This document shows, piece after piece, positions 1-8,073 of a stretch of DNA of 64,000 nucleotides. A program made the translations under genes and the position numbers. Each line of letters starts with the position of its first letter. The first letter of the stretch is position 1. Origin of the DNA: Sulfitobacter sp. JL08 (GTDB lineage: Bacteria > Pseudomonadota > Alphaproteobacteria > Rhodobacterales > Rhodobacteraceae); NCBI RefSeq assembly GCF_003352045.1, contig NZ_CP025815.1:3038001-3102000 (forward strand), read 5' to 3'. Under the pieces are notes generated by a model. That model saw only the letters and a list, made by a program, of their open reading frames with translations, did no database searches and was not told the DNA's origin.

Positions 1-347
1 TTACCAAGATGAATAAAATATTCCAGTTTGGAAACCGTGCTCGTTTTAGGTTTTTCTTGACCCCCGTGCGGTGTGAAACCCCCTCGGCATTTCTTTTTCA
101 TAGCCCTCCCCTGTGCTGGCCGCTACGCCCCGACTACCCGCACTGCAAAGCAGGTCAAAGCGGCCACATACCTCAAGACGCAAATATGCAATATCCGACC
201 CTCGCCGCGCGGGTCGCGAACTTGCAGTAAGCGGGGCAATCCGACCGTTGAGAAAACGGCGCGCCATCCAAAGGTCCGACAAGCCTGAACTGATGCTGGG
301 CTTGCGGCAATGGCGGACTTGCCTCAATATCAAGGCGGAGGAATTTT
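1..347. other. Gene-poor left edge
   Basis: I see no gene that I can support here. Several short open frames overlap on both strands, but none has a recognisable domain, a convincing ribosome binding site or a composition like the neighbouring genes. The stretch ends with an AAGGCGGAGG-like purine run at about 331-340 and a second GGGGGAG run at about 350-356, which serve the next gene. Confidence 0.5.
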
Positions 348-365
348 TTGGGGGAGATGGGCGCA

Positions 366-830
366 ATGCGAGTACTGATTGGCGCTTTGATCGCAGTTCT
401 CTTCGGCACCTTTTCAGCATTTGCAGCGTCGCCTGAGGTTCAGGAGTTGATCGAGCGCGCTGCCGCAGACTGCCATTCGTTGAACAACGGTGAATTTGAT
501 GCGGGCGATGCGGTGGCCGAGATAGAGCTTCGCTCGCAATTTGGCACAGTGGTCGCCGAGCTTGTTGATGAAAGCGAGTATGCCTGCTCTTCTGCTGCAT
601 CGCTCTACTGCGGCACCGGCGGCTGCATGCTGAATCTGATAGTGGACGGTACCATCAGATCATGGCAGGCCACGGGCTGGAGGCTCATCGAATGGGGTCC
701 TGATAGGATTCTCTTGATCGGTCGCGATGGTGGTTGGTGTGGCGGCGCAGGTGCAGAGGTCTGCTATGAAGCGCTGGTTTGGAGCAACGGCAACATACTC
801 ACTGTGGGACCCACTCCAGACAGTCGGTGA
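366..830 (+). CDS. Small secreted cysteine-rich protein of unknown function
   Basis: This encodes a protein of 154 residues that I do not recognise. The first 20 residues (MRVLIGALI..SAFA) form a typical Sec signal peptide, so the mature protein is probably periplasmic or secreted. It has six cysteines after the signal, an even number compatible with disulfide bonds, and a glycine- and tryptophan-rich second half. Three in-frame starts exist: TTG at 348, ATG at 357 and ATG at 366. I chose 366 because it places the signal peptide at the N-terminus and a GGGGGAG stretch lies about nine bases upstream. The downstream neighbour is on the other strand, so it appears monocistronic. Function is unknown. 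Confidence 0.6.
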   Translation: MRVLIGALIAVLFGTFSAFAASPEVQELIERAAADCHSLNNGEFDAGDAVAEIELRSQFGTVVAELVDESEYACSSAASLYCGTGGCMLNLIVDGTIRSWQATGWRLIEWGPDRILLIGRDGGWCGGAGAEVCYEALVWSNGNILTVGPTPDSR

Positions 831-991
831 GCGAAGTCCGATTTCGCTGCACTCCGCTTGAATGTCCGAAGTCGGGAAACAGCCCCAAAGCGGTCATGTT
901 GCGAAACGGCGAAGCTGGTCAGAGCGGACCTTCGCGATGCTTCTTTTGAGTGACCGACATGCGGGACGAAGCCGACCGACCCTTGCATAGT

Positions 992-1372
992 CTACCTTTG
1001 AATAAAAAGGGGGTTGTCTATCAGGCTGTAAATTCTGTCTTCGTTGTAGCCATACAAGCATAATGCTGCATCACGCGTGCTCATGAAGTCCATACTTGAA
1101 GAAAACAGTTGTTCGCAATTTGCATTTCGGGCTGCAATCCACTGGCGCTGGTGCGAACGAAGCGCGGCCCTTAGGCAGGACAGAGTTTGCAGACAAGCCT
1201 CCCCGGGCCGAACCCTGTACAGAACGACTTCGCGACCACTTGCTCCAGTCAAGGTCACTTTGATTGAGCCGTTGGACAAAACAATAAACCCGGGACACGA
1301 ATGCCCGGGCTGAAAGATGATCTTGCCTTGCGGCGCCGTAAAACTCCGAATTTTCGGCATCTTTGTCCTCAA
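992..1372 (-). pseudogene. Truncated Crp/Fnr-type cyclic-nucleotide-binding regulator
   Basis: The first 60 residues resemble the cyclic-nucleotide-binding beta-barrel of Crp/Fnr regulators (F-x-P-G-x-x-x-x-G-F-I-V-L-S-x-G, then V-x-L-Y-R-V-x-P-G-E-A-C-L-x-T-L-S-C-L). The following stretch is only faintly similar to the second half of the barrel, and the frame stops after 126 residues. Family members are usually 220-250 residues and end in a helix-turn-helix domain, which is missing here. I read it as a decaying remnant rather than a functional regulator. A small stand-alone effector-binding protein is possible but less likely. Confidence 0.55.
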
Positions 1373-1401
1373 AACAACAGGCTGTTCCGGTCCAGAATAG
1401 C

Positions 1402-1629
1402 CTAGATGCCTTCCAAGACGAATGGAATAACATCGGTTCCATCACGCTTGGTATAGCGGACACTGAATCCGAAGGAACCAAAGTCTTCTCCGTCCGGTGT
1501 TTTCTTCGGCTCCAAAGCTAGGCTTTCCGAGTCCACAACCCGGTTATCATCATCAAAAGTCTTCGACTTAAACCTTGGTTTCAATCGCGTTCTTAAAATC
1601 TGTGATTGAGCGGTAGCAAAGTTCACCAA
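1402..1629 (-). CDS. Hypothetical small protein (75 aa)
   Basis: A 75-residue open frame lies just upstream of, and in the same direction as, the Crp/Fnr remnant. It is charged in the middle (KSKTFDDDNR, EPKKTPDGED) and ends in a short beta-rich stretch (GFSVRYTKRDGTDVIPFV). I do not recognise a family, see no signal peptide or membrane helix, and see no strong ribosome binding site. It may be a real small gene or the 3' remnant of a longer one, because its neighbour is also decayed. Confidence 0.25.
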   Translation of the reverse strand: MVNFATAQSQILRTRLKPRFKSKTFDDDNRVVDSESLALEPKKTPDGEDFGSFGFSVRYTKRDGTDVIPFVLEGI

Positions 1630-1920
1630 ATTCAGTGTCCGGTTATACGATGGGGTAAATCGGGGCTCTGTCCCCTACCCGACCGGCGCTTGCGCCACTT
1701 AACCGAAAACGCATAAATTCAATCAAAGATGAGCCAAAGCCTCAAATTGCAGAACTGCTCAACTGTCTCGAATTGTTCAAAGAAGGACAGTCGGCCTCGT
1801 TCGCTCGGTTATTCAGACGCTTTAGCATCTAAAGCCATCAAAGTGTATGCTCACATCAGACGAAAGTCCGTTTCGAAGAAGCATACTTTAGGTAAATTGC
1901 TTTATATGAAAGTATCGACA

Positions 1921-3300
1921 ATGTCGCGACATTGGAGGCGTTTGACCTTGCCAAGCCAGTTTGTTCTGGCGGGGGGCGCAGTGATGGTTGTGGCGATGAT
2001 CTTGGTCGGGTCATGGGTATCCCGCCGGATCGAACACGCGGCCGTACAGAACTTTGCGATCCTCGCCGCAAATTATGTCGAGAGTTTCATATCACCTCTC
2101 ACGCAAGAATTAGCATCCGGTACAACGCTTTCTGAACCGGCACAGCAAGCAATGATCGAAGTGTTTGCAAGCACTGCGTTAAGCGAACGTGTCGTGTCTT
2201 ACAAAATCTGGAAACAAGGAGGATTGATTGTTCATTCCTCAGACCCAAGCCTTGTTGGACAAAAGTTTACTCCGTCCGACGACTTGCAAGCGGCTTGGAT
2301 GGGAGATGTTTCAGCTTCATTCGGAGATCTGAACGACGAGGAAGATGCAACGGAAGCGATGCTCGGCGTGCCCCTCCTGGAGGTCTACAGCCCCATACAT
2401 GAGGTTTTTAGTGGCGAAATCATTGCGGTTGCAGAGTTCTACGAGCGTGCCGATGGACTTCAGGCAGAATTGCGGAACGCCCGGCGCACAACATGGTTCG
2501 TCGTAGGGTCTGCTTTTATCGCCAGCGGCCTCCTGCTTATTGGCATCGTAAAAGCTGGGGGTCAAACCATCGAACGACAGCGTGGCGAGTTGCAAAAACG
2601 GCTAACTGAGTCCGAGCAGCTTGTCGCCCAGAAGAACGCCCTTCGGCGCCGCGCGATCACTGCGAACCAGCGTGCAACGGCACAATTGGAACAGACCATT
2701 CGTCGCGTGGGTTCTGACTTGCACGATGGGCCAGCACAGCATCTGTCATTCGCGGCATTGCGCCTGGATTCCGCGTTTCAAGAGAATGCGGCGCCCAACA
2801 CCCGCGACGATGTCAGATCATCCATTGATCGTGCCCTTGAAGAAATCCGCGCAATTTCACGTGGGCTAGCTTTGCCAGAGTTGGACGAGTTGGATATGCC
2901 AAGCCTTGTAAAGCGGGCCGTAACCGAACGGGAAACTCAATCGGGCAACTCTATTGATGTCACCTTTGAAGGGCCTGAACTAAAGTGGTTGAGCTATGCC
3001 GATAAGCTCTGCGTTTATCGGTTCCTGCAAGAAGGGCTTTCCAATGCATTTCGACATGGCGGAGTCGAACAGGCCCAAGTGTTCGTCCAAAGTTCAATCG
3101 AGGGCCTAAGGATTTCTGTCAAGGATAAGGGAAGTGGCTTTGACATGAACGAAGCCGTGCGCCTCTACGATGAAGGTGGACAGGGCCTGAACGGCCTCAA
3201 GGACAGATCTGAAAGCATCGGCGGCAAACTGGAAATTGTAAGCGAAATTGGACTAGGCACGACCCTGACGCTGCATATCCCAAACGAGGAAAGCGCATGA
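1921..3300 (+). CDS. NarL-type membrane sensor histidine kinase
   Basis: A 459-residue sensor kinase. An N-terminal membrane helix (about residues 13-34) and a second one (about 193-215) enclose a roughly 150-residue periplasmic sensor region of no family I recognise. A coiled-coil linker follows, then a HisKA_3-type phosphoacceptor block (S-D-L-H-D-G-P-A-Q-H-L) and an ATPase domain with N box (F-L-Q-E-G-L-S-N-A-F-R-H-G), G1 (D-K-G-S-G-F-D) and G2 (G-Q-G-L-N-G-L). An in-frame ATG exists at 1729, but it adds 64 residues of low-complexity leader before the first membrane helix. Starts at 1906 or 1921 fit the family better, and I chose 1921. The stop overlaps the response-regulator start by four bases, so the two form a cognate pair. 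The signal is unknown. Confidence 0.88.
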   Translation: MSRHWRRLTLPSQFVLAGGAVMVVAMILVGSWVSRRIEHAAVQNFAILAANYVESFISPLTQELASGTTLSEPAQQAMIEVFASTALSERVVSYKIWKQGGLIVHSSDPSLVGQKFTPSDDLQAAWMGDVSASFGDLNDEEDATEAMLGVPLLEVYSPIHEVFSGEIIAVAEFYERADGLQAELRNARRTTWFVVGSAFIASGLLLIGIVKAGGQTIERQRGELQKRLTESEQLVAQKNALRRRAITANQRATAQLEQTIRRVGSDLHDGPAQHLSFAALRLDSAFQENAAPNTRDDVRSSIDRALEEIRAISRGLALPELDELDMPSLVKRAVTERETQSGNSIDVTFEGPELKWLSYADKLCVYRFLQEGLSNAFRHGGVEQAQVFVQSSIEGLRISVKDKGSGFDMNEAVRLYDEGGQGLNGLKDRSESIGGKLEIVSEIGLGTTLTLHIPNEESA

Positions 3301-3941
3301 CTATCAAGTTGATTGTTGCAGACGATCACCCGATTTTTCGCGATGGCTTGGTCACGACTCTGTCCGAGACCGGCGATTTCGAAGTCCTCGGAGTTGGCGC
3401 GTCTGCTGGTGAGGCGGTTGCTCTGGCCAGAAAACACACTCCGGACGTGGCTTTGTTGGATCTGTCCATGCCCGGGGGTGGTATAGAGGCCGCCAAAGAA
3501 ATCGTTGCTGGCCAACTGGCTACCCATGTCGCGATGTTGACCGTATCTGAAGATGATACAGACGTTGCCAGGGCCTTGCAGGTGGGCGCCATAGGGTATT
3601 TGCTTAAAGGTGTGTCTGCAGAAGAGTTGCGCCGTGTCCTGAGAGGGATCGCGCGGGGTGATCCGCATGTATCACCGGGCCTTGCGGCACAGGTGCTTAA
3701 GATGATGCAGGCACCAAACCAGAAAACCCAAAATCCGCTTGATGATCTCACGAAACGCGAAGAAGAGATTTTGCGGCTGGTGGCCACGGGCCAAAGCAAT
3801 CGCGAAGTTGCGGATGTGCTAAGACTTCAGGAAAAAACGGTCAAACATTACATGACAGTTATACTTAGCAAACTACAGGCACGAAACCGGGTCGAAGCTG
3901 CGCTGATTGCCCATGATGCGTGGAAAAATGGATCGAATTGA
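3297..3941 (+). CDS. NarL/FixJ-family response regulator
   Basis: A 214-residue response regulator translated with the preceding kinase through an ATGA overlap. The receiver domain has the acidic pair D9-D10, the expected phosphoacceptor D55 (L-L-D-L-S-M-P) and a conserved lysine in the YLLKG segment near residue 104. A flexible linker leads to a LuxR-type helix-turn-helix (L-T-K-R-E-E-E-I-L-R-L-V-A-x-G-Q-S-N-R-E-V-A, then K-T-V-K-H-Y). The expected reaction is phosphotransfer from the kinase followed by DNA binding as a dimer. The convergent neighbour encodes a secreted acidic protein. A link between the two is possible, but the sequence does not show one. Confidence 0.92.
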   Translation: MTIKLIVADDHPIFRDGLVTTLSETGDFEVLGVGASAGEAVALARKHTPDVALLDLSMPGGGIEAAKEIVAGQLATHVAMLTVSEDDTDVARALQVGAIGYLLKGVSAEELRRVLRGIARGDPHVSPGLAAQVLKMMQAPNQKTQNPLDDLTKREEEILRLVATGQSNREVADVLRLQEKTVKHYMTVILSKLQARNRVEAALIAHDAWKNGSN

Positions 3942-3955
3942 TATCTGTTTGATCA

Positions 3956-4783
3956 CTACTTCCTAAATCGGTTGAGTCGCGTCCGATCTGCCTGAGTGGC
4001 GGAGCGCGATGCCACCACTCTGCCATATTGATCAACCAATCTGAATCTTCCGAACTCGATCAGTTCTCGCCAACCATTGGCGTAAAGTATTTCTACATTC
4101 CGCCCGCGATAGATGGCCTTTACCGCTCGAGAGTTGATTTTGGGTGGCTCTGTCGCAGTCTGGGCTTGGTGCCCTCCAAAGTAAGCGCGTAGACGTGCCA
4201 GATCACTACCCCGAGCAGGTCGGCGTTCTCTTACTTGGCCGTTGCGATCTGTATGCGTGAACAGCCCACTTCTGACTTCTTCCCAGCTACCATCTGAAAA
4301 AAACACCCGGGCGCCGTCAGAAAGCTTCTGCATCTTGCTGGGGCTTGACCTCTCGCCACGACTTCCGGAAGTAGATTCGCCTTCGCTGTCCTCCCCGCCA
4401 TCATCACCTTCGCCATCATCACCTTCGCCATCGTCTCCGCTGTCATCTCCCTCGCCGTCGTCACCACCCTCGCCATCGCTTCCGTCATCTCCACCTTCGC
4501 CGTCATCGCCGCCCTCTCCATCGCCTCCGTCGTCGCCACCTTCGCCATCGTCGCCCCCCTCGCCATCGCCTCCGTCGTCGCCACCTTCGCCATCATCGCC
4601 CCCCTCGCCATCGCCTCCATCGTCGCCGCCCTCTCCATCGCCATCACTGCCGGAGCCACTCTTTGCAAGCGCGTAGGGCATTACGAGGGTGAATTTTCCC
4701 GCCTGGTCCATTTCCAATCGGAATGGGAAGACCACGAACAAGATCGACAGAATTAGGTATTTGGCGGTTGCCGTCAGTCTCAT
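3956..4783 (-). CDS. Secreted acidic Asp/Gly-repeat protein with duplicated C-terminal module
   Basis: A 275-residue protein with three parts. An N-terminal signal-like segment spans about residues 1-40. An extremely acidic low-complexity region (about 43-140) is built from G-G-D-G-E-G-G-D-D units, roughly 15 residues per repeat. The C-terminal part contains two related copies of a module of about 45 residues: the first begins RVFFSDGSWEEV and the second VEILYANGWREL, and both continue G-x-F-x3-D-x-x-G-x-V and end D-x-x-R-L. The acidic region would bind divalent cations such as Ca2+ and should be disordered without them. Function is unknown; a surface or matrix role is an inference. A second acidic-repeat protein is encoded 0.9 kb away on the same strand. 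Confidence 0.65.
   Translation of the reverse strand: MRLTATAKYLILSILFVVFPFRLEMDQAGKFTLVMPYALAKSGSGSDGDGEGGDDGGDGEGGDDGEGGDDGGDGEGGDDGEGGDDGGDGEGGDDGEGGDDGSDGEGGDDGEGDDSGDDGEGDDGEGDDGGEDSEGESTSGSRGERSSPSKMQKLSDGARVFFSDGSWEEVRSGLFTHTDRNGQVRERRPARGSDLARLRAYFGGHQAQTATEPPKINSRAVKAIYRGRNVEILYANGWRELIEFGRFRLVDQYGRVVASRSATQADRTRLNRFRK
4381..4650. repeat. Minisatellite-like repeats inside the acidic protein gene
   Basis: On the plus strand this reads as repeated CCNTCGCCATC-type blocks, with a larger unit of about 45 bp repeated about four times. It encodes the Asp/Gly/Glu-rich region of the minus-strand gene. Copy number is likely to vary between strains by slippage. The long frames on the opposite strand (Ser/Pro repeats) are by-products. 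Confidence 0.7.
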
Positions 4784-4911
4784 GGTTCCTCTTTGTCCAC
4801 ATCTTTCGCGACTTGACGTTAAAGCACGCTAGCAATTTTTCATCGGACTATAGTCCTTGAGTTTTAGCAGATCGTTCAAGCACCTCAGCGACAGGGTTCC
4901 CCGAACCGTGG

Positions 4912-5523
4912 TTACTTTCGAAAAGTTGCATTGAACGCGACCGTGACCCGATCTGCTTCTACCTCATTTGGATAGACCCAATGAACCAAATAGGAAGGAA
5001 ACAGGATAATTTCGCCCGCAGCCGGTCTAATGCACTTTTTCAAACGAAAGGCATTGGTTTTCAGAATTTCCCATTGCGGCAAGTCAGCACGCGGGGCCAC
5101 GAACTCGATCATACCTGAAGAACCTTCGCTGATCTCCGGTTGCGAGACGTAATACACACCTGACCAATGCGCACCGGGGTGGGTATGCGGCGCATTGTAT
5201 CCGTCCTTTGGATTAACGTTCATCCAACCAAAAAGCTTCATCTTCAGCGTTTCTGGATCAACCTTGTTCGTCATCTTGCGTGTCGCTTTGAGAACCGCCA
5301 TTTCTGCTGCGACGCGCAGTTCGGTGATGCAGTCCGCATCCCTCGTGAAGAGATTTCCAGTCGAATGCCATCCGCGACGGTTCGATTTGACAACACCATC
5401 ATCTTCCCGACGCATTGCGGCGCCTTCGGCCAGCAGTTCTGCACTGAGAGCTTCGTGATTTGCAACGTCGTACCGGAACAACGGTGAGGAAAACAGTTTT
5501 TCGAATTTGGTTTCTGAGATCAT
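4912..5523 (-). CDS. Putative 2OG-Fe(II) oxygenase (TIGR02466-like)
   Basis: A 203-residue protein resembling the small putative 2-oxoglutarate/Fe(II) oxygenase family first noted in phages and marine bacteria (TIGR02466). The double-stranded beta-helix signature is visible: N-x-N-P-K-D-G-Y-N-x-P-H-T-H-P-G-A-H-W-S-G gives the first histidines, and a later L-V-H-W-V-Y-P-N gives the distal histidine, followed by an R-V-T-V-A-F-N strand. The substrate is unknown. I chose ATG 5523, which has GAAG about ten bases upstream, over an in-frame TTG at 5562. It lies between two secreted acidic-repeat proteins on the same strand. A role in hydroxylating one of them is conceivable but only inferred from position. 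Confidence 0.65.
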   Translation of the reverse strand: MISETKFEKLFSSPLFRYDVANHEALSAELLAEGAAMRREDDGVVKSNRRGWHSTGNLFTRDADCITELRVAAEMAVLKATRKMTNKVDPETLKMKLFGWMNVNPKDGYNAPHTHPGAHWSGVYYVSQPEISEGSSGMIEFVAPRADLPQWEILKTNAFRLKKCIRPAAGEIILFPSYLVHWVYPNEVEADRVTVAFNATFRK

Positions 5524-5708
5524 GATGGTTTCTTCGCTTGAGAAGGTTTTGTTTACCGGCAAAAGTTCCCGACGGTATTGAAATCGACGACTAAGATACG
5601 GCTCCCGGAACTTTAATTGCTATTCGAATGTTCCTGCCTTGCCGACTGACCTCCAATGAATGCCAGTCGGTTACTTGTCAGTTGGTTCAGAAAAGTGCGG
5701 ACTGTTGT

Positions 5709-6020
5709 TTAGTCGTCTCCACCCTCACCGCCATCATCACCGCCTTCGCCGCCATCATCACCGCCTTCACCGCCATCATCGCCGCCCTCGCCGCCCTCGC
5801 CGCCATCATCGCCGCCCTCACCGCCATCATCGCCGCCCTCACCGCCATCATCGCCGCCCTCACCGCCATCATCGCCGCCCTCGCCGCTATCATCGCCGCC
5901 CTCGCCGCCGTCATCGCTTTCGCCGCCGTCATCGCTTTCGTTGTCATCGCTTTCGTTGTCGTCACTTTCGCTGTCATCACTTTCGCTGTCGTCGCTTTCG
6001 CTGTCATCACTTTCGCTGTC
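5709..6020. repeat. Two tandem-repeat blocks in the EF-hand protein gene
   Basis: Positions about 5715-5910 carry a 21-bp unit (one G-G-E-G-G-D-D heptad, about nine copies, one of them shortened). About 5930-6020 carries a 15-bp unit (one [SN]-E-S-D-D pentad, about six copies). The two periods abut, which suggests two separate slippage expansions within one gene. Confidence 0.7.
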
Positions 6021-6251
6021 GCTACCTGACGATCTAGCCTCGGCCAACGATACTGCGCCATCGTTGTTCAGGTCATCTCGATCAAGAACACCATCTGCAC
6101 CGCGCGTGCCGAACGCAGTCGCAAGTTCGCTCCGACTGAGTGAACCGTCTTTGTTCGTGTCAATCTGGCCAAAAGATTTGCCCGATGCATATGCCGGTGC
6201 TGATAGAACCATACAAAGGGAAGTGGTTAGAAGAAGTTTCGAGCGTGTCAT
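5709..6251 (-). CDS. Secreted EF-hand protein with acidic repeat tail
   Basis: A 180-residue protein. Residues 1-21 form a signal peptide (MTRSKLLLTT..APAYA). Two EF-hand Ca2+-binding loops follow: D-T-N-K-D-G-S-L-S-R-S-E and D-L-N-N-D-G-A-V-S-L-A-E. The rest is a repeat tail, first S-E-S-D-D or N-E-S-D-D pentads and then G-G-E-G-G-D-D heptads running to the last residue. The ATG at 6251 is preceded by GGAG about ten bases upstream and places the signal peptide at the start; longer frames upstream are not credible. The protein is probably an extracellular or periplasmic calcium binder. Its tail resembles the central region of the acidic protein at 3956-4783. Confidence 0.72.
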   Translation of the reverse strand: MTRSKLLLTTSLCMVLSAPAYASGKSFGQIDTNKDGSLSRSELATAFGTRGADGVLDRDDLNNDGAVSLAEARSSGSDSESDDSESDDSESDDSESDDNESDDNESDDGGESDDGGEGGDDSGEGGDDGGEGGDDGGEGGDDGGEGGDDGGEGGEGGDDGGEGGDDGGEGGDDGGEGGDD

Positions 6252-6554
6252 GTTCGGTCTCCATTGTTGAAAGATACGCCCACCATGGGGTTCAAACACC
6301 CGCCCGGCATCTGTAGAACGTCCAACAACTGCTGTTCGAAAGTCTGACCTGATTTCAGACGAAAGTCTGAAAGGCTGGCTTTGATACCGCCGCAGCAATT
6401 GGCCGCAAAGCGACTCCATCGGGCCAACGGCCGATTTTAACGCGTTGGTATGCGGTTCCAGCGTTTTGCATTTACCTGTGCCAAAGAGCACCTTTTGGCA
6501 CGTTCTACAAAAGGAACAGGCCGCGTCTTTTTTTCACTTCAATGATCAAGTGCC
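6252..6554. other. Intergenic region without a supported gene
   Basis: About 300 bases separate the EF-hand gene from the lectin-like gene. Apart from the ribosome binding site of the EF-hand gene near 6260, I see no promoter, hairpin or coding frame that I can defend. Confidence 0.4.
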
Positions 6555-7199
6555 TTAATCGGCGGCAAAGCAGTAAAACAGCCCTGCGCCACCCGTGCCA
6601 TTGAGCGCTTCCTGCCCGCATCCCCTGGAACCATGTGCCGAATTCCACGATGTGTTGCCACCGCCATGGCGATCGTGGTGACCCACTTGTGCACTGCCCT
6701 CGCCGTTGCTTGTCCAATTGGAACAGGTATGATCACCTTCGGCCCATGGGAAGTAAGCCATTCCATCGGCCATGGACCCGGTCAGAATGTCGTGTTCGTT
6801 GGGATTGTCGCCAACACCGTTGATCTTTTTGCCATTTTCATCAACCGCAGTCCGTTTGATGATATTGGGGCTTAGATGCAGTTCGTCCAGATCACTTGCC
6901 ACCAGTTCACCATGCGCATTATACCACGGACCACTTCCAATACGATACCGGGCAGAAACGCCACGTTTGCCGTCTTCTTGGGTGCTGAGGTAAGCGCGCC
7001 ATGTGCGCCCTTCGATTCGCGCCGCGGTTGCGAGTGCATCACAATGCGCGTCGGCACCGTCCAGTCCACCCAGATTTGCCCCATCGCCCAAACCGATGCT
7101 GGTCACGAAGAAGCCCATCGGATGCTCCTGTGCCTGTGCCATGCCAAGTTGAGTGATCAGCGCCATTTGCAGCAGCGCAGCACTTTTCAATATTTTCAT
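6555..7199 (-). CDS. Secreted lectin-like / DUF1554-like protein
   Basis: A 214-residue secreted protein with an N-terminal signal peptide of about 23 residues. Its hallmarks are G-F-F-V-T-S-I-G-x-G-D-G-A-N-L-G-G-L-x-G-A-D-x-H-C near the N-terminus, a W-R-A-Y-L-S-T block, and a C-terminal C-S-N-W-T-S-N-G-x-G-S-A-x-V-G-H-H-D-R followed by S-R-G-C-G-Q and a final G-A-G-L-F-Y-C-F-A. This matches a family of bacterial secreted proteins often labelled lectin-like or DUF1554-related. Four cysteines probably form disulfides. The ligand is unknown; a carbohydrate is the usual guess. Confidence 0.62.
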   Translation of the reverse strand: MKILKSAALLQMALITQLGMAQAQEHPMGFFVTSIGLGDGANLGGLDGADAHCDALATAARIEGRTWRAYLSTQEDGKRGVSARYRIGSGPWYNAHGELVASDLDELHLSPNIIKRTAVDENGKKINGVGDNPNEHDILTGSMADGMAYFPWAEGDHTCSNWTSNGEGSAQVGHHDRHGGGNTSWNSAHGSRGCGQEALNGTGGAGLFYCFAAD

Positions 7200-7497
7200 C
7201 GCTTCATCCTTTCGTTTTGAGCTTTAACAATACCATAAAAGCGGGAACGGGAACGGATTGTGAAAAGCTGTGGCAGGACAACAAGGTAAACATTGATTGC
7301 CCGATGCCGCGCAGGTTTCAGGCTTTAATCGGTTGAGACCATAATCGTTGAGACCATAATCATAGTCGTGGTGAGGAATTCATTGGTCAAAGGAAACTCG
7401 CGCAATTGAGTTTCCGGTCGGCACGTGTCTCACTCACCTGCCGACCGTCGAGATTTCACCTCTGGTCCAGCCTCCTTCAAAGCGTACCAGTCAGGTG
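7200..7497. other. Intergenic region with a short tandem repeat
   Basis: No gene is seen. The region contains a perfect tandem duplication of the 15-mer GTTGAGACCATAATC at 7332-7346 and 7347-7361. Its position would suit an upstream regulatory site for the lectin-like gene or simple slippage; nothing else is evident. Confidence 0.5.
7332..7361. repeat. Two tandem copies of a 15-bp unit
   Basis: GTTGAGACCATAATC occurs twice back to back without mismatch, about 130 bp upstream of the minus-strand lectin-like gene. There is no dyad symmetry, so it is not an obvious operator. Confidence 0.8.
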
Positions 7498-7980
7498 TTA
7501 CTCGGTCTGGCGATAATCATCGTGGCAACCGCCACATGACTTACCTACCTCCCCAATTGCACCGCGAAGCGCTTCCAGACCGCCACCTGCGGCACCTTCC
7601 ATCGCGATGGCAGCGGTGACCAGCGCCATACCCTTTTCACCCGCGGTGCTATCGGCTTGCCATATCGCTGGCAGCGCGCGGGTCTTGTCCGCACCAAGCG
7701 CTTCGGTATCAGAGCCTTGCGGCCACAAACGCGATTGATCCAACTGCGACAAAGCCGCCAGATTGCTTGCCGCTGCACTTGCAGCAGTTGCATCATATTC
7801 GATGTCCCCTTTGGCCATTCCACCCAATAGGCCAAGATTGAATGAATAAAGTATCATCTGCGACTGTCGTGCTTTGACTGCCGCCTGGATGGCCTTATTT
7901 TCGTGACCATCGCCAAGAGCCGAAGTAGCGATAACGGCGGCAGTCACAATTCCACCAATCCCGAGCATCCCCGATTTCAT
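7498..7980 (-). CDS. cycP: Cytochrome c' (class II c-type cytochrome)
   Basis: A 160-residue periplasmic protein with a signal peptide (cleavage near A-L-G-D-G) and the class II cytochrome c signature: one heme-attachment motif C-G-G-C-H close to the C-terminus (K-S-C-G-G-C-H-D-D-Y-R), preceded by a mostly helical Ala-rich body. Cytochromes c' bind NO and are linked to protection from nitrosative stress. It is divergent from a LysR-type regulator 93 bp away, and this arrangement often means that the regulator controls its neighbour. Confidence 0.85.
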   Translation of the reverse strand: MKSGMLGIGGIVTAAVIATSALGDGHENKAIQAAVKARQSQMILYSFNLGLLGGMAKGDIEYDATAASAAASNLAALSQLDQSRLWPQGSDTEALGADKTRALPAIWQADSTAGEKGMALVTAAIAMEGAAGGGLEALRGAIGEVGKSCGGCHDDYRQTE

Positions 7981-8073
7981 GTGCTTCCCTCCAAAAAAAA
8001 TCAGTAAGAGAATAAGTCTAGCTGTGTGAATAATCGAAGATAGTGAGAAAAAACGCAGAGGCTTTATCTATTT

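Noticed and set aside
4242-4676. Long plus-strand frames of Ser/Pro repeats opposite the acidic protein
   Set aside because: They are the antisense reading of the Asp/Gly repeats and have no signal peptide or ribosome binding site.
5709-6020. CRISPR array
   Set aside because: The repeats are tandem, lack unique spacers and are coding.
5628-6061. Ala/Ile- and Arg/His-repeat frames around the EF-hand gene
   Set aside because: They are other-frame readings of the 21-bp and 15-bp repeats. The EF-hand frame has a signal peptide, two calcium loops and a ribosome binding site.
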